From Actinomycetes bacterium (GTDB lineage: Bacteria > Actinomycetota > Actinomycetes > Actinomycetales > Cellulomonadaceae): a DNA stretch of 31,767 bases. The first letter of the stretch is position 1. Every line of letters begins with the position of its first letter. Both the position numbers and the translations under genes were made by a program. Shown one piece after another: positions 7,138-14,412 of this stretch. The DNA is taken from NCBI GenBank assembly GCA_023432565.1, contig JAEYUL010000183.1:1-31767 (forward strand), given 5' to 3'. The notes beneath the pieces are model-generated. The model was not told where the DNA came from. It ran no database searches and saw only the letters and a program-made list of their open reading frames with translations.

Positions 7138-8736
7138 TCAGTAGCCGTCCACGCTCCAGTGCCACGCCTCGCTCGGCAGGTTCTTCAGGCCGAAGTCACC
7201 CGCGTGCTCCACGAGCCAGTCCCACGCGGGGGTGCCCCTGCGGATGAGTCGGCCGCGGTCGGTCAGGTCGAGCGCCAGGCCCCGCTCGTGGCGCGACTGA
7301 CCGGGCACCGCCGTCGGAGGACGGCACACCACGTGGCCGCCGTCGGTGGCGCGGCAGTTGCGCGCGCGGGCCGCCACCTGCTGGTCGTGGCTGCGCCAGC
7401 CGGACGCCCCGAGCTGGACTCCCGCGGCGCGTGCCTGCGTGATCAGGGCGTCGACCGCGTCCGCGAGGCACAGGTGCACACGCACGCCGTGGCTGGTCAG
7501 CACCGTGCTGTCGATCGGGACGGGACCGTCGACCTTCGAGCAGTCGACCTCGATCTCGGGCTTCACGACGATGTCCGGCGGGACGTCGACCCGCCACAGC
7601 TCCTGGCCGTTGCCGGCCGTCAGCACGGCGCCGCCCGGGTCGAGCCGCAGCGCGCTGCCGGGCGAGGCCCTCCCGGCCGGCGCGGGTGACCCCCACAACG
7701 CGTGACCGTCCGCGGCGAGCAGGACCAGGCGTCCGTCGCTGCGCACACGGACGGAGGCGCCCGGGCCGGGGCGCACGGGCGCCTGCCAGAGCACCGTGTC
7801 GTCGTAGCGCAGCGCGAGCTCGTCCTCGGTGAGCGTGAACCGCACGTGCCCGTCGGGCCCGTCCAGGTGGCCACCGGTGACGAGGGACCCGTCGACCTCG
7901 AGGCTCGCGGCGCCCAGGCCGGTGCCCGAGCCCCACACCGTCGACCCGTCGGGGGCGAGCAGCACGAGGTCACCGTCGTCCTGCAGCACGAGGGTCGACC
8001 CCGGCACGGCCGGCCTGTGCGTGCGCCACACCACGCGACCGTCGTCGTCCGTGACGACGAGGGCGCCCTCGTCGTCGAGCGTCAGCGCGGCTCCTTGGCC
8101 GTCGGTGCCCGCGGCCCACCGCGGGAGCGAGTCCGGTCCGAGCAGCACCACGTTCCCGGTCCGCCGCACGACGAGCACGTGCCGACCGTCGGGCGACGTG
8201 AGGGGCTGCCCCGGGACGACCGCCCCGCCCGCCACGAGTGAGCTCGCGCGCTGCGAGGTCCCCGTGGTCCAGACCGTGGCTCCCGCCGCGTCGAGGAGGA
8301 CCAGGTCGCCGTCGTCGCGCACCTCGAGCCGTGCACCGACCACGGGCACGCCCTCCTGTGCGTCGGGCGTCCAGAGCACCTCGCCCTCGGGCGACTCCAG
8401 CCGCAGGCTGCCGGCCTCGTCGAGCACGAGCTCGGCCCCGCGGGCCCGCCCCTCGACCGTCCACACCACGTCGCCACGCGGACCGTAGAGCGCGACGCCG
8501 CCCGAGCGCTGCACCACGAGCACGCTGGACCCGCCGGGCGACACGAGCGACTCGCGCGGCCCGAGCCGTTCCCCTACGGCCAGGTGGTCGGTGTCCGCGT
8601 GCTCGGTGTCCGCGGCGGCCCGCGCGGGCGGGCTGAGCACCGTCGAGGCGAGGAGCCCGACCAGCGCGAGCAGGGCGCTCACGAGCGCGGCGGTCACCCA
8701 CGACCGTCGCGGCAGGGCCTCTCGCCGCTGTGCCAT
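7138..8736 (-). CDS. Exported VanY-type (M15B) peptidase with N-terminal B-lectin-like repeats
   Basis: Predicted secreted or membrane-tethered LD-carboxypeptidase or related peptidoglycan peptidase; 532 residues. A signal or anchor segment (12-35) ends near PPARA (36-40). Residues about 50-385 form repeated beta-hairpins with the pattern DDGDLVLL...GxTVW (clear copies near 139, 219, 250, 330 and 363), typical of bulb-lectin beta-prisms. No copy keeps the whole mannose motif QxDxNxVxY: QRSGGVALY, RRTGNVVLL and QDDGDLVLL each lose part. The C-terminal M15 domain (about 395-532) has SRHERGLALD giving zinc ligands H483 and D490, and EAWHWS giving E523 and H526. Cysteines at 399, 423, 461 and 471 may pair. 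The ATG at 8736 has TACCGT 6 bases upstream. Domain calls are good; the substrate is inferred. Confidence 0.88.
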   Translation of the reverse strand: MAQRREALPRRSWVTAALVSALLALVGLLASTVLSPPARAAADTEHADTDHLAVGERLGPRESLVSPGGSSVLVVQRSGGVALYGPRGDVVWTVEGRARGAELVLDEAGSLRLESPEGEVLWTPDAQEGVPVVGARLEVRDDGDLVLLDAAGATVWTTGTSQRASSLVAGGAVVPGQPLTSPDGRHVLVVRRTGNVVLLGPDSLPRWAAGTDGQGAALTLDDEGALVVTDDDGRVVWRTHRPAVPGSTLVLQDDGDLVLLAPDGSTVWGSGTGLGAASLEVDGSLVTGGHLDGPDGHVRFTLTEDELALRYDDTVLWQAPVRPGPGASVRVRSDGRLVLLAADGHALWGSPAPAGRASPGSALRLDPGGAVLTAGNGQELWRVDVPPDIVVKPEIEVDCSKVDGPVPIDSTVLTSHGVRVHLCLADAVDALITQARAAGVQLGASGWRSHDQQVAARARNCRATDGGHVVCRPPTAVPGQSRHERGLALDLTDRGRLIRRGTPAWDWLVEHAGDFGLKNLPSEAWHWSVDGY

Positions 8737-8742
8737 CGGTCC

Positions 8743-8748
8743 ACGGTA
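8743..8748 (-). promoter_or_regulatory. Putative -10 element of the lectin-VanY gene (leaderless)
   Basis: TACCGT on the minus strand, 6 bases before the ATG at 8736. No Shine-Dalgarno sequence lies between. No obvious -35 is visible. Confidence 0.45.
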
Positions 8749-8788
8749 AGCCCGCTCGCCGATACCGGCACGGGTGAAGCACGAAGCC

Positions 8789-8812
8789 GTGGGCGCCGGG
8801 CCCCGCGCGCAC
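8789..8812. terminator. Possible hairpin terminator after the metallophosphoesterase gene
   Basis: GTGGGCGC at 8789-8796 pairs with GCGCGCAC at 8805-8812 with one mismatch and an 8-base loop. It is 16 bases past the phosphoesterase stop (8828) on the minus strand. There is no U-tract. Confidence 0.3.
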
Positions 8813-8827
8813 GTCGCACGAGCCTCC

Positions 8828-10675
8828 TCAGGACGGCCGCGTGCCGCCGAACGGCCCGGCCCACCCGCGCTCCGGTCGGACGATCTGCGGCCAGGGCTCG
8901 CGCGGCAGGACCTTCGCCTCGGCGGACGGGGTCACCTGGACGACCTGGTAGTCGACCATGAGCCGGGTCGCCGGGTCCCAGCGCAGCACGGTCATCTCGG
9001 CCGTGCCGTTGAGCGGGCCGAGCGTGGCCTCGCCGAGAGTGGCGCCCGCCGTGCTCGAGCTCAGGTACCGGATGCCGAGCCCCACCTGACGCGGGTCGGT
9101 GCGGCGGTGCAGGTGGCCGGACACCTGCGCGGGCACGCACCCGGCCTCGAGCGCCGACTCGCCGACGAGGGGCGTGTGCACGAGCAGCAGGTCGACGTCG
9201 CCGGCGTCGCAGGCGGTCCTCGCGAGCCGCTCCCCGGCCTCGACCGTGCTCTCCCCCAGCGAGGCCGTCCCGGAGCCCACGCGGGTCTCGTTCGGGTCGG
9301 AGTCACCGAGGATCCGCAGGCCGTCGGCCTCGACGACCTTGCCCCGCAGCACGCGCGCCCCGGCGTCGGCGTACGCCGAGGACGAGGCCGCCGAGTCGTG
9401 GTTGCCGGGCGCGACCACCAGGTCGACGCCGTCCGGGACCGCGGAGGCGAACGTCGACGTGCAGTACTGCTCGACGGCGGTGCCGTTCACGGTCGTGTCC
9501 CCGGCGTCGAGCACGACCGAGGCGCCCGAGCGCTCGACGAGGGTCGTGATCAGCGGTGCCATGCCGACGTTGCAGTGCAGGTCGGATACCACCACGAGGA
9601 CTACGAGGTCCTCCTCGGCCGTCGAAACCGCGGACGCCGGCTCGGTCGGCGTCGCGCTGGGCGTCGGCGTGGCGGTGGTCTGCGAGGACGGGTCCGCCGC
9701 ACTCCCGTCGTCGGCCTCGAGCCCCTGGTCCTGCTGGAGCCCCTGGTCCTGCTGGAGCCCCTGCCCCGCCTGAAGCCCGTCGTCCGTGGGTTCGGCCCCG
9801 TCCGGGCGGCCGTCCGACTGCTCGTCGGCTGCGACTCCCGCCTGGTCGTCGGCCGACTGCGCGAGCCCGTCCGCGGCAGCCTCCTGCGCCGCCAGCTCCT
9901 GGACCTCGACCCGCTCGTCCCACGCGGCGGCGAGTGCGGCGTCCGCACGCGCGTAGAACTCCTGGTTGGTCCGGTACGCCGCGAGCACCTTGGAGCCGTA
10001 GGTGTCGATCACACCGCCGAGCCGGCCCGTGACCCGCGCCCCTTCCAGAGCGGTCCCGTCGAAGACGCGCGAGACGCTGCGGGCGGTGTCGCCCACCTCG
10101 CGAGGTCCCGTGCTGGACGTCGCGACCGCCGCGACCGTCACGACGATCGCCGTCCCGGCGACGACCCGCACCCGGTGCGCGCGCCACGCACGTCCGAGCT
10201 CGGCGCGCCGGGCCGCCCCCAGCGCGAGCCGCGCGAGCCACCACAGCACGACGAGAGCCAGGAACAGTGCGGTCGCGCGTTGCAGCGCATCGCGCACGAG
10301 TGCCTGGGTGACGTCGTCGATGGTGGCCTGCGGGGCGGAGAAGAACTGGACGTAGCGCTGCAGGTCGCCGGACAGCGCCTGCAGCGTCTCGGCGTCGTCG
10401 ACCTCGGTCAGCGACGCGGGGATCTCGTGCACGGTGACGTGCACGCCGAGCGTCAGGGGCAGCGGCGAGTCCACCTCGAGCGTCCCCAGCGGGCCGAGGT
10501 CGACGACGACGAGGTCGTCCGTGGTCACCTCGTACCGCGCGAGGTGCGGCCCGAACCCGGCCTCCGCGCTCGCGGTCGTCACGCCGACGACCAGCGAGAC
10601 GAGCAGCGCGACGAGCGCGAGCACGGCACGGCCGAGCCAGCGCGGGCGACGGCTCGCGTCCGTGTTCTCGGTCAT
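8828..10675 (-). CDS. Membrane-anchored metallophosphoesterase
   Basis: Calcineurin-like phosphoesterase on a membrane platform; 615 residues. Predicted membrane helices lie at about 13-36, 135-155 and 168-188. A soluble segment of roughly 95 residues lies between the first two. A long acidic Gln/Asp/Pro/Thr linker follows and contains a short tandem repeat. The catalytic domain starts near 355 and has all metallophosphoesterase blocks: SDLH (D365, H367), AGDT, GNHD (424-427), LLVHTP and GHLH (520-523). With three helices and an Arg-rich N-terminus inside, the catalytic domain should face the outside (inference). The ATG at 10675 is preferred over an upstream in-frame GTG because TAGGCT lies 7 bases before it. 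The substrate is unknown; a nucleotide or an envelope phosphodiester are possibilities. Confidence 0.87.
   Translation of the reverse strand: MTENTDASRRPRWLGRAVLALVALLVSLVVGVTTASAEAGFGPHLARYEVTTDDLVVVDLGPLGTLEVDSPLPLTLGVHVTVHEIPASLTEVDDAETLQALSGDLQRYVQFFSAPQATIDDVTQALVRDALQRATALFLALVVLWWLARLALGAARRAELGRAWRAHRVRVVAGTAIVVTVAAVATSSTGPREVGDTARSVSRVFDGTALEGARVTGRLGGVIDTYGSKVLAAYRTNQEFYARADAALAAAWDERVEVQELAAQEAAADGLAQSADDQAGVAADEQSDGRPDGAEPTDDGLQAGQGLQQDQGLQQDQGLEADDGSAADPSSQTTATPTPSATPTEPASAVSTAEEDLVVLVVVSDLHCNVGMAPLITTLVERSGASVVLDAGDTTVNGTAVEQYCTSTFASAVPDGVDLVVAPGNHDSAASSSAYADAGARVLRGKVVEADGLRILGDSDPNETRVGSGTASLGESTVEAGERLARTACDAGDVDLLLVHTPLVGESALEAGCVPAQVSGHLHRRTDPRQVGLGIRYLSSSTAGATLGEATLGPLNGTAEMTVLRWDPATRLMVDYQVVQVTPSAEAKVLPREPWPQIVRPERGWAGPFGGTRPS
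9719..9772. repeat. 18-base tandem repeat in the phosphoesterase linker
   Basis: Two identical copies of GAGCCCCTGGTCCTGCTG (9719-9736 and 9737-9754) are followed by a diverged third copy to 9772. On the coding strand the repeats encode GLQQDQ-type hexapeptides in the linker just before the catalytic domain. Confidence 0.85.
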
Positions 10676-10682
10676 CGGTTCG

Positions 10683-10688
10683 AGCCTA
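10683..10688 (-). promoter_or_regulatory. Putative -10 element of the metallophosphoesterase gene (leaderless)
   Basis: TAGGCT on the minus strand, 7 bases before the ATG at 10675. It supports this ATG as the true start rather than the in-frame GTG 60 bases upstream. Confidence 0.45.
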
Positions 10689-10711
10689 GACGCGCGCGCG
10701 GGCGGTTCCGT

Positions 10712-10768
10712 CTCACTGGTACGTGACGTGCTCACTGGTGCGTGACGAGCTCACTGGTACGTGACGAG
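10712..10768. repeat. Three 19-base tandem repeats spanning the end of the CWB2/TIM-barrel gene
   Basis: Units are at 10712-10730, 10731-10749 and 10750-10768, with consensus CTCACTGGTACGTGACGAG. The right-most unit encodes the last five codons and stop (LVTYQ-stop) of the minus-strand gene ending at 10751. The other two are near-perfect copies in the gap, just upstream of the phosphoesterase promoter-like element. Each contains TCAC-N6-GTGA. Confidence 0.9.
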
Positions 10769-12556
10769 GTCCGGGACCGGGTCGATCTGGTAGGTCTGCT
10801 CGGGTGTGAGCGTCGGCGAGTCCTCGTCGACGAAGTTCTTCCAGCCCCAGTGCACGTCCGGTGCGCCCGCGCGCAGCCGGTTCCACGTGCCGCGCTTGGC
10901 GGGCTGCGTGCCCTGGCCGTCGACGTGGATCACGGTGGCGAGCTCGTCGTGGGACACGTCGAGCTGGTCCCGGTCACGGATCATCGACGGCGAGAACTGG
11001 TGCAGCACGAACATCTTCTGCGGCAGACGCCGCGACGCCGTCAGGTCGGCGAGCCACTGCGCCACCTCGTTCACCTCGGCCGTCGCGACCGACCCGATCT
11101 GCTCGAGGTGGACCTGGTCGGGCGCGAGCCGCCACTCGGGGTCCAGCGCGAGCCCGACGTTCGGCAGCTCGAGCAGCTCGGTGTACTCCTTGGCCTGCGT
11201 CAGGAAGTCGTCGCGTCCCGGCTGCAGGTCGAGGACGACGGCCACGCCTGCCTCGTGCGCCGCGTCGACGAGCGGGCGCAGGTCGGCGACCGTGCGCCGG
11301 CGCGAGTAGCTGCCGTCGTCCTCCGGGGCGGCCGAGGCGATCGTCGCGATGATCTCCACGGCCGGGACGACCGTGGCGTCGGTGAGGGGCCGGTAGGTGC
11401 GTGCGAGCCGCTGGGCGCGTGCGATGGTCGCGGGCACGTCCTGCTCGCCGAGGACCCCGAGCGCCGTGGAGCCGGGAGTGCCGTACAGCGCGACGTACCT
11501 CTTGTGCGGGACCCCGGCGACGTCCGGGAACACGAGCTGGCCGCCTCCTGGGGACAGCACCCCCGTCGCGGCCGTCGCCACGCGCGTCGCGAGCTGCTCG
11601 ACCGGACCGAAGGCGGCGCCGAGGGCGACGACGTGGTCGGGATCGGCGTCGGCGAGCGCCTCGACCGTGGCGGTGGCGGCTCGAGGGTCACCGCCCGGCA
11701 CGGCGACGAGCGGGACGCGGGCAGCGCGCAACGTCGCGAGCGCCGCCGGGGTGTCGCCTCCCGCCCCGGTCAGGCCGACGAGCCCGGGGACGCGCTGCGG
11801 GAGCCGGGTCGCGGGCAGCGTGCGGGCGCTCGTCGCGCTCGGCGTCGGCGGCAGTGGCGTGCGCGCCGTCTGCGTCGCCGTCGCCACGGACGAAGTGGTC
11901 GACGGGGCGGTCGGGTCGTCCGGCTCCGGGGTCGCCTGCGCCCGGGGAAGCACGAGCGTGGGCACCGGTCGGGTGTCCAGGCCCGCCGCAGCGGTCGTCA
12001 CGTCGTCGACCTCGAGCTCGGGCCCCAGCTGCACCCCGAGCACGGCTGCCAGCTCCGCCCGGCCGGCTCCGGCGCCGACGTGCACGACGCTCACGGCGGC
12101 CGGCACGACCGCCGGCGGGACGTCGCCGACGGCGAGCACCGCCTGCGTCGCGAGCCGCTCGAGCTCGGCGGTGACCGCACCGTCCGCCTCGGCCGTCGCG
12201 GTGAGCAGCAACGGGGCACCGACCGCGACGGCCGCCGAGGCGCCCGTGAGCAGCGCTGCCTGGTCGTCGTCCGGCGCGAGCACGACCACGGGCGCCGCCG
12301 CGAACACCGCGGCGGACGTCTCGAGGGCCGCACCCGGCGCGTCGGTGGCCGTCACGACCGTCGCGGCCGCGGTGGGCTCCTGCAGCTCGGCGACGAGCGC
12401 AGGTGTCGCGCTCGGCGTCGCGCTCGCGCTCGCGGTGGCGGTCGGCTCGGCACGCGAGGTGCGGTCGTCCGGACGGGCGACGACGAGCAGGGCACCGACG
12501 AGCACCAGGACGATCAGGGTCGTGACGATCCCCAGCACAGCACTCGACCGGCGCAC
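10751..12556 (-). CDS. Exported protein with CWB2-like repeats and a TIM-barrel-like C-terminal domain
   Basis: I do not recognise a named family for the whole 601-residue product. An N-terminal membrane anchor or uncleaved signal (about 7-27) is followed by an Ala/Thr/Ser linker. Two stretches resemble cell-wall-binding repeat 2: VVVLAPDDDQAALLTGASAA with GAPLLLT and AVLAVGDVPPAVVP, and a second one around PDHVVALGAAFGPV. A Pro/Thr linker separates them. The C-terminal ~270 residues alternate strands and helices as in a (beta/alpha)8 barrel (TVVPAVEIIATIAS, AGVAVVLDLQPG, NVGLALDPEW, KMFVLHQFSP). Acidic residues at strand ends could be catalytic, as in glycoside hydrolases (inference). The GTG start has AGGGGAG 4 bases upstream, and TACAGT at 12590-12595 is a candidate -10. 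Confidence 0.75.
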   Translation of the reverse strand: MRRSSAVLGIVTTLIVLVLVGALLVVARPDDRTSRAEPTATASASATPSATPALVAELQEPTAAATVVTATDAPGAALETSAAVFAAAPVVVLAPDDDQAALLTGASAAVAVGAPLLLTATAEADGAVTAELERLATQAVLAVGDVPPAVVPAAVSVVHVGAGAGRAELAAVLGVQLGPELEVDDVTTAAAGLDTRPVPTLVLPRAQATPEPDDPTAPSTTSSVATATQTARTPLPPTPSATSARTLPATRLPQRVPGLVGLTGAGGDTPAALATLRAARVPLVAVPGGDPRAATATVEALADADPDHVVALGAAFGPVEQLATRVATAATGVLSPGGGQLVFPDVAGVPHKRYVALYGTPGSTALGVLGEQDVPATIARAQRLARTYRPLTDATVVPAVEIIATIASAAPEDDGSYSRRRTVADLRPLVDAAHEAGVAVVLDLQPGRDDFLTQAKEYTELLELPNVGLALDPEWRLAPDQVHLEQIGSVATAEVNEVAQWLADLTASRRLPQKMFVLHQFSPSMIRDRDQLDVSHDELATVIHVDGQGTQPAKRGTWNRLRAGAPDVHWGWKNFVDEDSPTLTPEQTYQIDPVPDLVTYQ

Positions 12557-12589
12557 ATCGCTCCCCTGGTGTCGGTTGCGGGTCCGGCC

Positions 12590-12595
12590 ACTGTA
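12590..12595 (-). promoter_or_regulatory. Putative -10 element for the CWB2/TIM-barrel gene
   Basis: TACAGT on the minus strand in the 101-base divergent gap (12557-12657). Initiation just downstream would give a 5' UTR of under 30 bases containing the AGGGGAG ribosome-binding site (12561-12567), which fixes the GTG start at 12556. Confidence 0.4.
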
Positions 12596-12645
12596 CGTGC
12601 GGTCGCTGACAGCTCACGCGCGGGCGGCACGAGGGCGCGACAAGG

Positions 12646-12651
12646 CATGAT
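12646..12651 (+). promoter_or_regulatory. Possible -10 element of the hydroquinone reductase gene
   Basis: CATGAT ends 6 bases before the ATG at 12658. It departs from TANNNT at the first base but has the same spacing as the leaderless genes on the other strand. The overlapping four-codon frame starting at 12649 is probably incidental. Confidence 0.35.
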
Positions 12652-12657
12652 CGGACG

Positions 12658-13713
12658 ATGAGCCAGACCGCCGCCGACGCCCACGACCGCCCCGGCGTCT
12701 ACTCCCAGCCCGGCACCGAGTACCGCCGCGACACGCGCTACATCACGACCCGCATCACCTCGGACGGCCGTGACGGCTATCCGGTCGAGCCCGGGCGCTA
12801 CCGGCTCGTCGTGGCTCGCGCGTGCCCCTGGGCGAACCGCGCGATCATCGTGCGCCGCCTCTTGGGGCTGGAGCCCGTGCTCTCGATGGGTGTGTGCGGA
12901 CCGACGCACGACAAGCGCTCGTGGACGTTCGACCTCGACCCGGGCGGCGTCGACCCGGTGCTCGGCATCCCACGGATCCGCGACGCGTACCTCGCGCGGT
13001 TCCCCGACTACCCGCGCGGGATCACCGTGCCCGCGATCGTCGACGTCCCCAGCGGCGCGGTGGTCACCAACGACTTCGCGCAGATCACGCTCGACCTGTC
13101 GACCGAGTGGCGGAAGTACCACCGGCCGGGGGCGCCCGACCTGTACCCGGAGCCACTGCGCGACGAGATCGACGAGGTGGCCGACCTGGTCTACCGCGAC
13201 GTCAACAACGGGGTGTACCGGTGCGGCTTCGCGGGCACGCAGGAGGCCTACGACACCGCCTTCCGGCGCCTGTTCGACCGGCTCGACTGGCTGAGCCGAC
13301 GCCTCGAGACACGTCGCTATCTCGTCGGCGACACGATCACCGAGGCCGACGTGCGGCTGTTCACGACGCTCGTGCGGTTCGACGCGGTCTACCACGGGCA
13401 CTTCAAGACGAACCGCAGCACGCTCGCGCAGATGCCCGTGCTCTGGGCCTACGCCCGGGACCTGTTCCAGACACCCGGCTTCGGCGACACGATCGACTTC
13501 ACGCACATCAAGGCGCACTACTACCTCGTGCACCGCGACCTGAACCCCGGCGGCATCGTGCCCGCCGGGCCGGACCTGTCGGGGTGGTGGACCGCGCACG
13601 GCCGCGCCGAGCTCGGAGGCCGGCCGTTCGGCGACGGGACGCCGCCGGGGCCGGTGGCGGACGGCGAACAGGTGCCGGCTTCGCACGGCGCCCCTCGCCC
13701 CGCGCGGGTCTAG
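12658..13713 (+). CDS. Xi-class GST: glutathionyl- (or mycothiolyl-) hydroquinone reductase
   Basis: Reductively removes a thiol adduct from S-substituted hydroquinones in the cytoplasm. The 351-residue protein has the thioredoxin-like N-terminal domain with the Xi-class active-site motif ARACPWANR (catalytic Cys56). The substrate-pocket sequence follows (DKRSWTFDLDPGG, VTVPAIVD-like ITVPAIVDVPSG, TNDFAQI), then the all-helical C-terminal domain (VNNGVYRCGFAGTQEAYD, YLVGDTITEADVRLFTTLVRFD, HIKAHYY). Family recognition is firm. Actinobacteria generally use mycothiol rather than glutathione, so the physiological adduct is probably mycothiolyl (inference). The gene is convergent with the CYTH gene, and the two stop codons lie in the same CTAG. 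Confidence 0.93.
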   Translation: MSQTAADAHDRPGVYSQPGTEYRRDTRYITTRITSDGRDGYPVEPGRYRLVVARACPWANRAIIVRRLLGLEPVLSMGVCGPTHDKRSWTFDLDPGGVDPVLGIPRIRDAYLARFPDYPRGITVPAIVDVPSGAVVTNDFAQITLDLSTEWRKYHRPGAPDLYPEPLRDEIDEVADLVYRDVNNGVYRCGFAGTQEAYDTAFRRLFDRLDWLSRRLETRRYLVGDTITEADVRLFTTLVRFDAVYHGHFKTNRSTLAQMPVLWAYARDLFQTPGFGDTIDFTHIKAHYYLVHRDLNPGGIVPAGPDLSGWWTAHGRAELGGRPFGDGTPPGPVADGEQVPASHGAPRPARV

Positions 13714-14342
13714 GCCTCGCCGGCCCGGCGGGTCCTTCCGAGCCCGGTCAGGAAGTGCGGCCCGCTGCGCGCGAGGTCGTCGGTGTACGCCTGGGCCCAG
13801 GCGCCGTACGGCGTGCGCGCGAGCGCGTCGTTGGAGAACCGCGGGTCGTCGGTCACCTCGGTGACGCAGAACGACGGGACGACGAGGTCAGTGACCGGTC
13901 CGCCGCGCTCGACCTCGGCGACCACGAGCGGCGCGTTCGCCCCGCCGAACACGTCGACGACCCAGCCGTCGTCGCCCAGCCAGACCGAGTGCCGGGACTT
14001 TGCGACGCGGTGACCTCCGCGGCGCACGAGCTGCAGCCCCACCGCCACGTCGAGCTCGCGCTCGGCCTCGTACCTGGTGCCCGAGTTCATCGGACCCTTC
14101 ACGGTCACCGCGCAGAAGTCGAAGCGGTCCTCGTACTCCTCGAGCACGTCGAGCGGGCTCAGGGCAGGGTCGAGCGCGGGTGCGCCGGGCGTCTGCACGC
14201 GCACGCGCAACGCGTATCCCTCGTCGGCCACGTAGTAGGACTGCACGATCGTCGCGGGCGCCTCGTCGAGCAGGTCGACGGGCAGGTCCCGCACCCAGAA
14301 CCGGCGTTCGAACTCGAAGTCGCCATAACCTGTGTCGCTCAC
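13710..14342 (-). CDS. CYTH domain protein (triphosphate tunnel enzyme-like)
   Basis: CYTH proteins form an eight-strand beta tunnel that binds triphosphates with Mg2+; members include inorganic triphosphatases, thiamine triphosphatase and class IV adenylate cyclases. The 210-residue protein has the N-terminal ExExR signature (E10, E12, R14 in FEFERRF). Further tunnel strands follow: YALRVRVQ, FCAVTVKGP, YEAERELD and VVDVFGG...LVVAEVE. The C-terminal helix is of the usual kind. No partner domain (such as CHAD) is attached. The reaction cannot be assigned from sequence. The GTG start at 14342 is preceded at 6 bases by TAGCGT. The stop is TAG within the CTAG shared with the convergent reductase gene. 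Confidence 0.85.
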   Translation of the reverse strand: MSDTGYGDFEFERRFWVRDLPVDLLDEAPATIVQSYYVADEGYALRVRVQTPGAPALDPALSPLDVLEEYEDRFDFCAVTVKGPMNSGTRYEAERELDVAVGLQLVRRGGHRVAKSRHSVWLGDDGWVVDVFGGANAPLVVAEVERGGPVTDLVVPSFCVTEVTDDPRFSNDALARTPYGAWAQAYTDDLARSGPHFLTGLGRTRRAGEA

Positions 14343-14348
14343 GCCCCC

Positions 14349-14354
14349 ACGCTA
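14349..14354 (-). promoter_or_regulatory. Putative -10 element of the CYTH gene (leaderless)
   Basis: TAGCGT on the minus strand, 6 bases before the GTG at 14342. Its last two plus-strand bases are also the first two of TAGGGT (14353-14358), a candidate plus-strand -10 for the hydrolase gene, so the two promoters may overlap. Confidence 0.45.
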
Positions 14355-14402
14355 GGGTCCAGAAAGGTGAGCGTGACCCTCGCCGCGCCGCCAGGTGACC
14401 TC

Positions 14403-14408
14403 GGAGGG
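14403..14408 (+). promoter_or_regulatory. Ribosome-binding site fixing the alpha/beta-hydrolase start
   Basis: GGAGGG ends 4 bases before the ATG at 14413. It argues for that ATG over the in-frame GTG at 14395, which has no Shine-Dalgarno. Confidence 0.7.
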
Positions 14409-14412
14409 CAGC

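Noticed and set aside
10712..10768. CRISPR-like array
   Set aside because: The 19-base units are directly adjacent with no spacers, and there are no cas genes in the window.
12649..12660. Four-codon frame (MIGR-stop) overlapping the reductase start in ATGA
   Set aside because: It is too short, has no ribosome-binding site, and probably lies within the promoter rather than the transcript.
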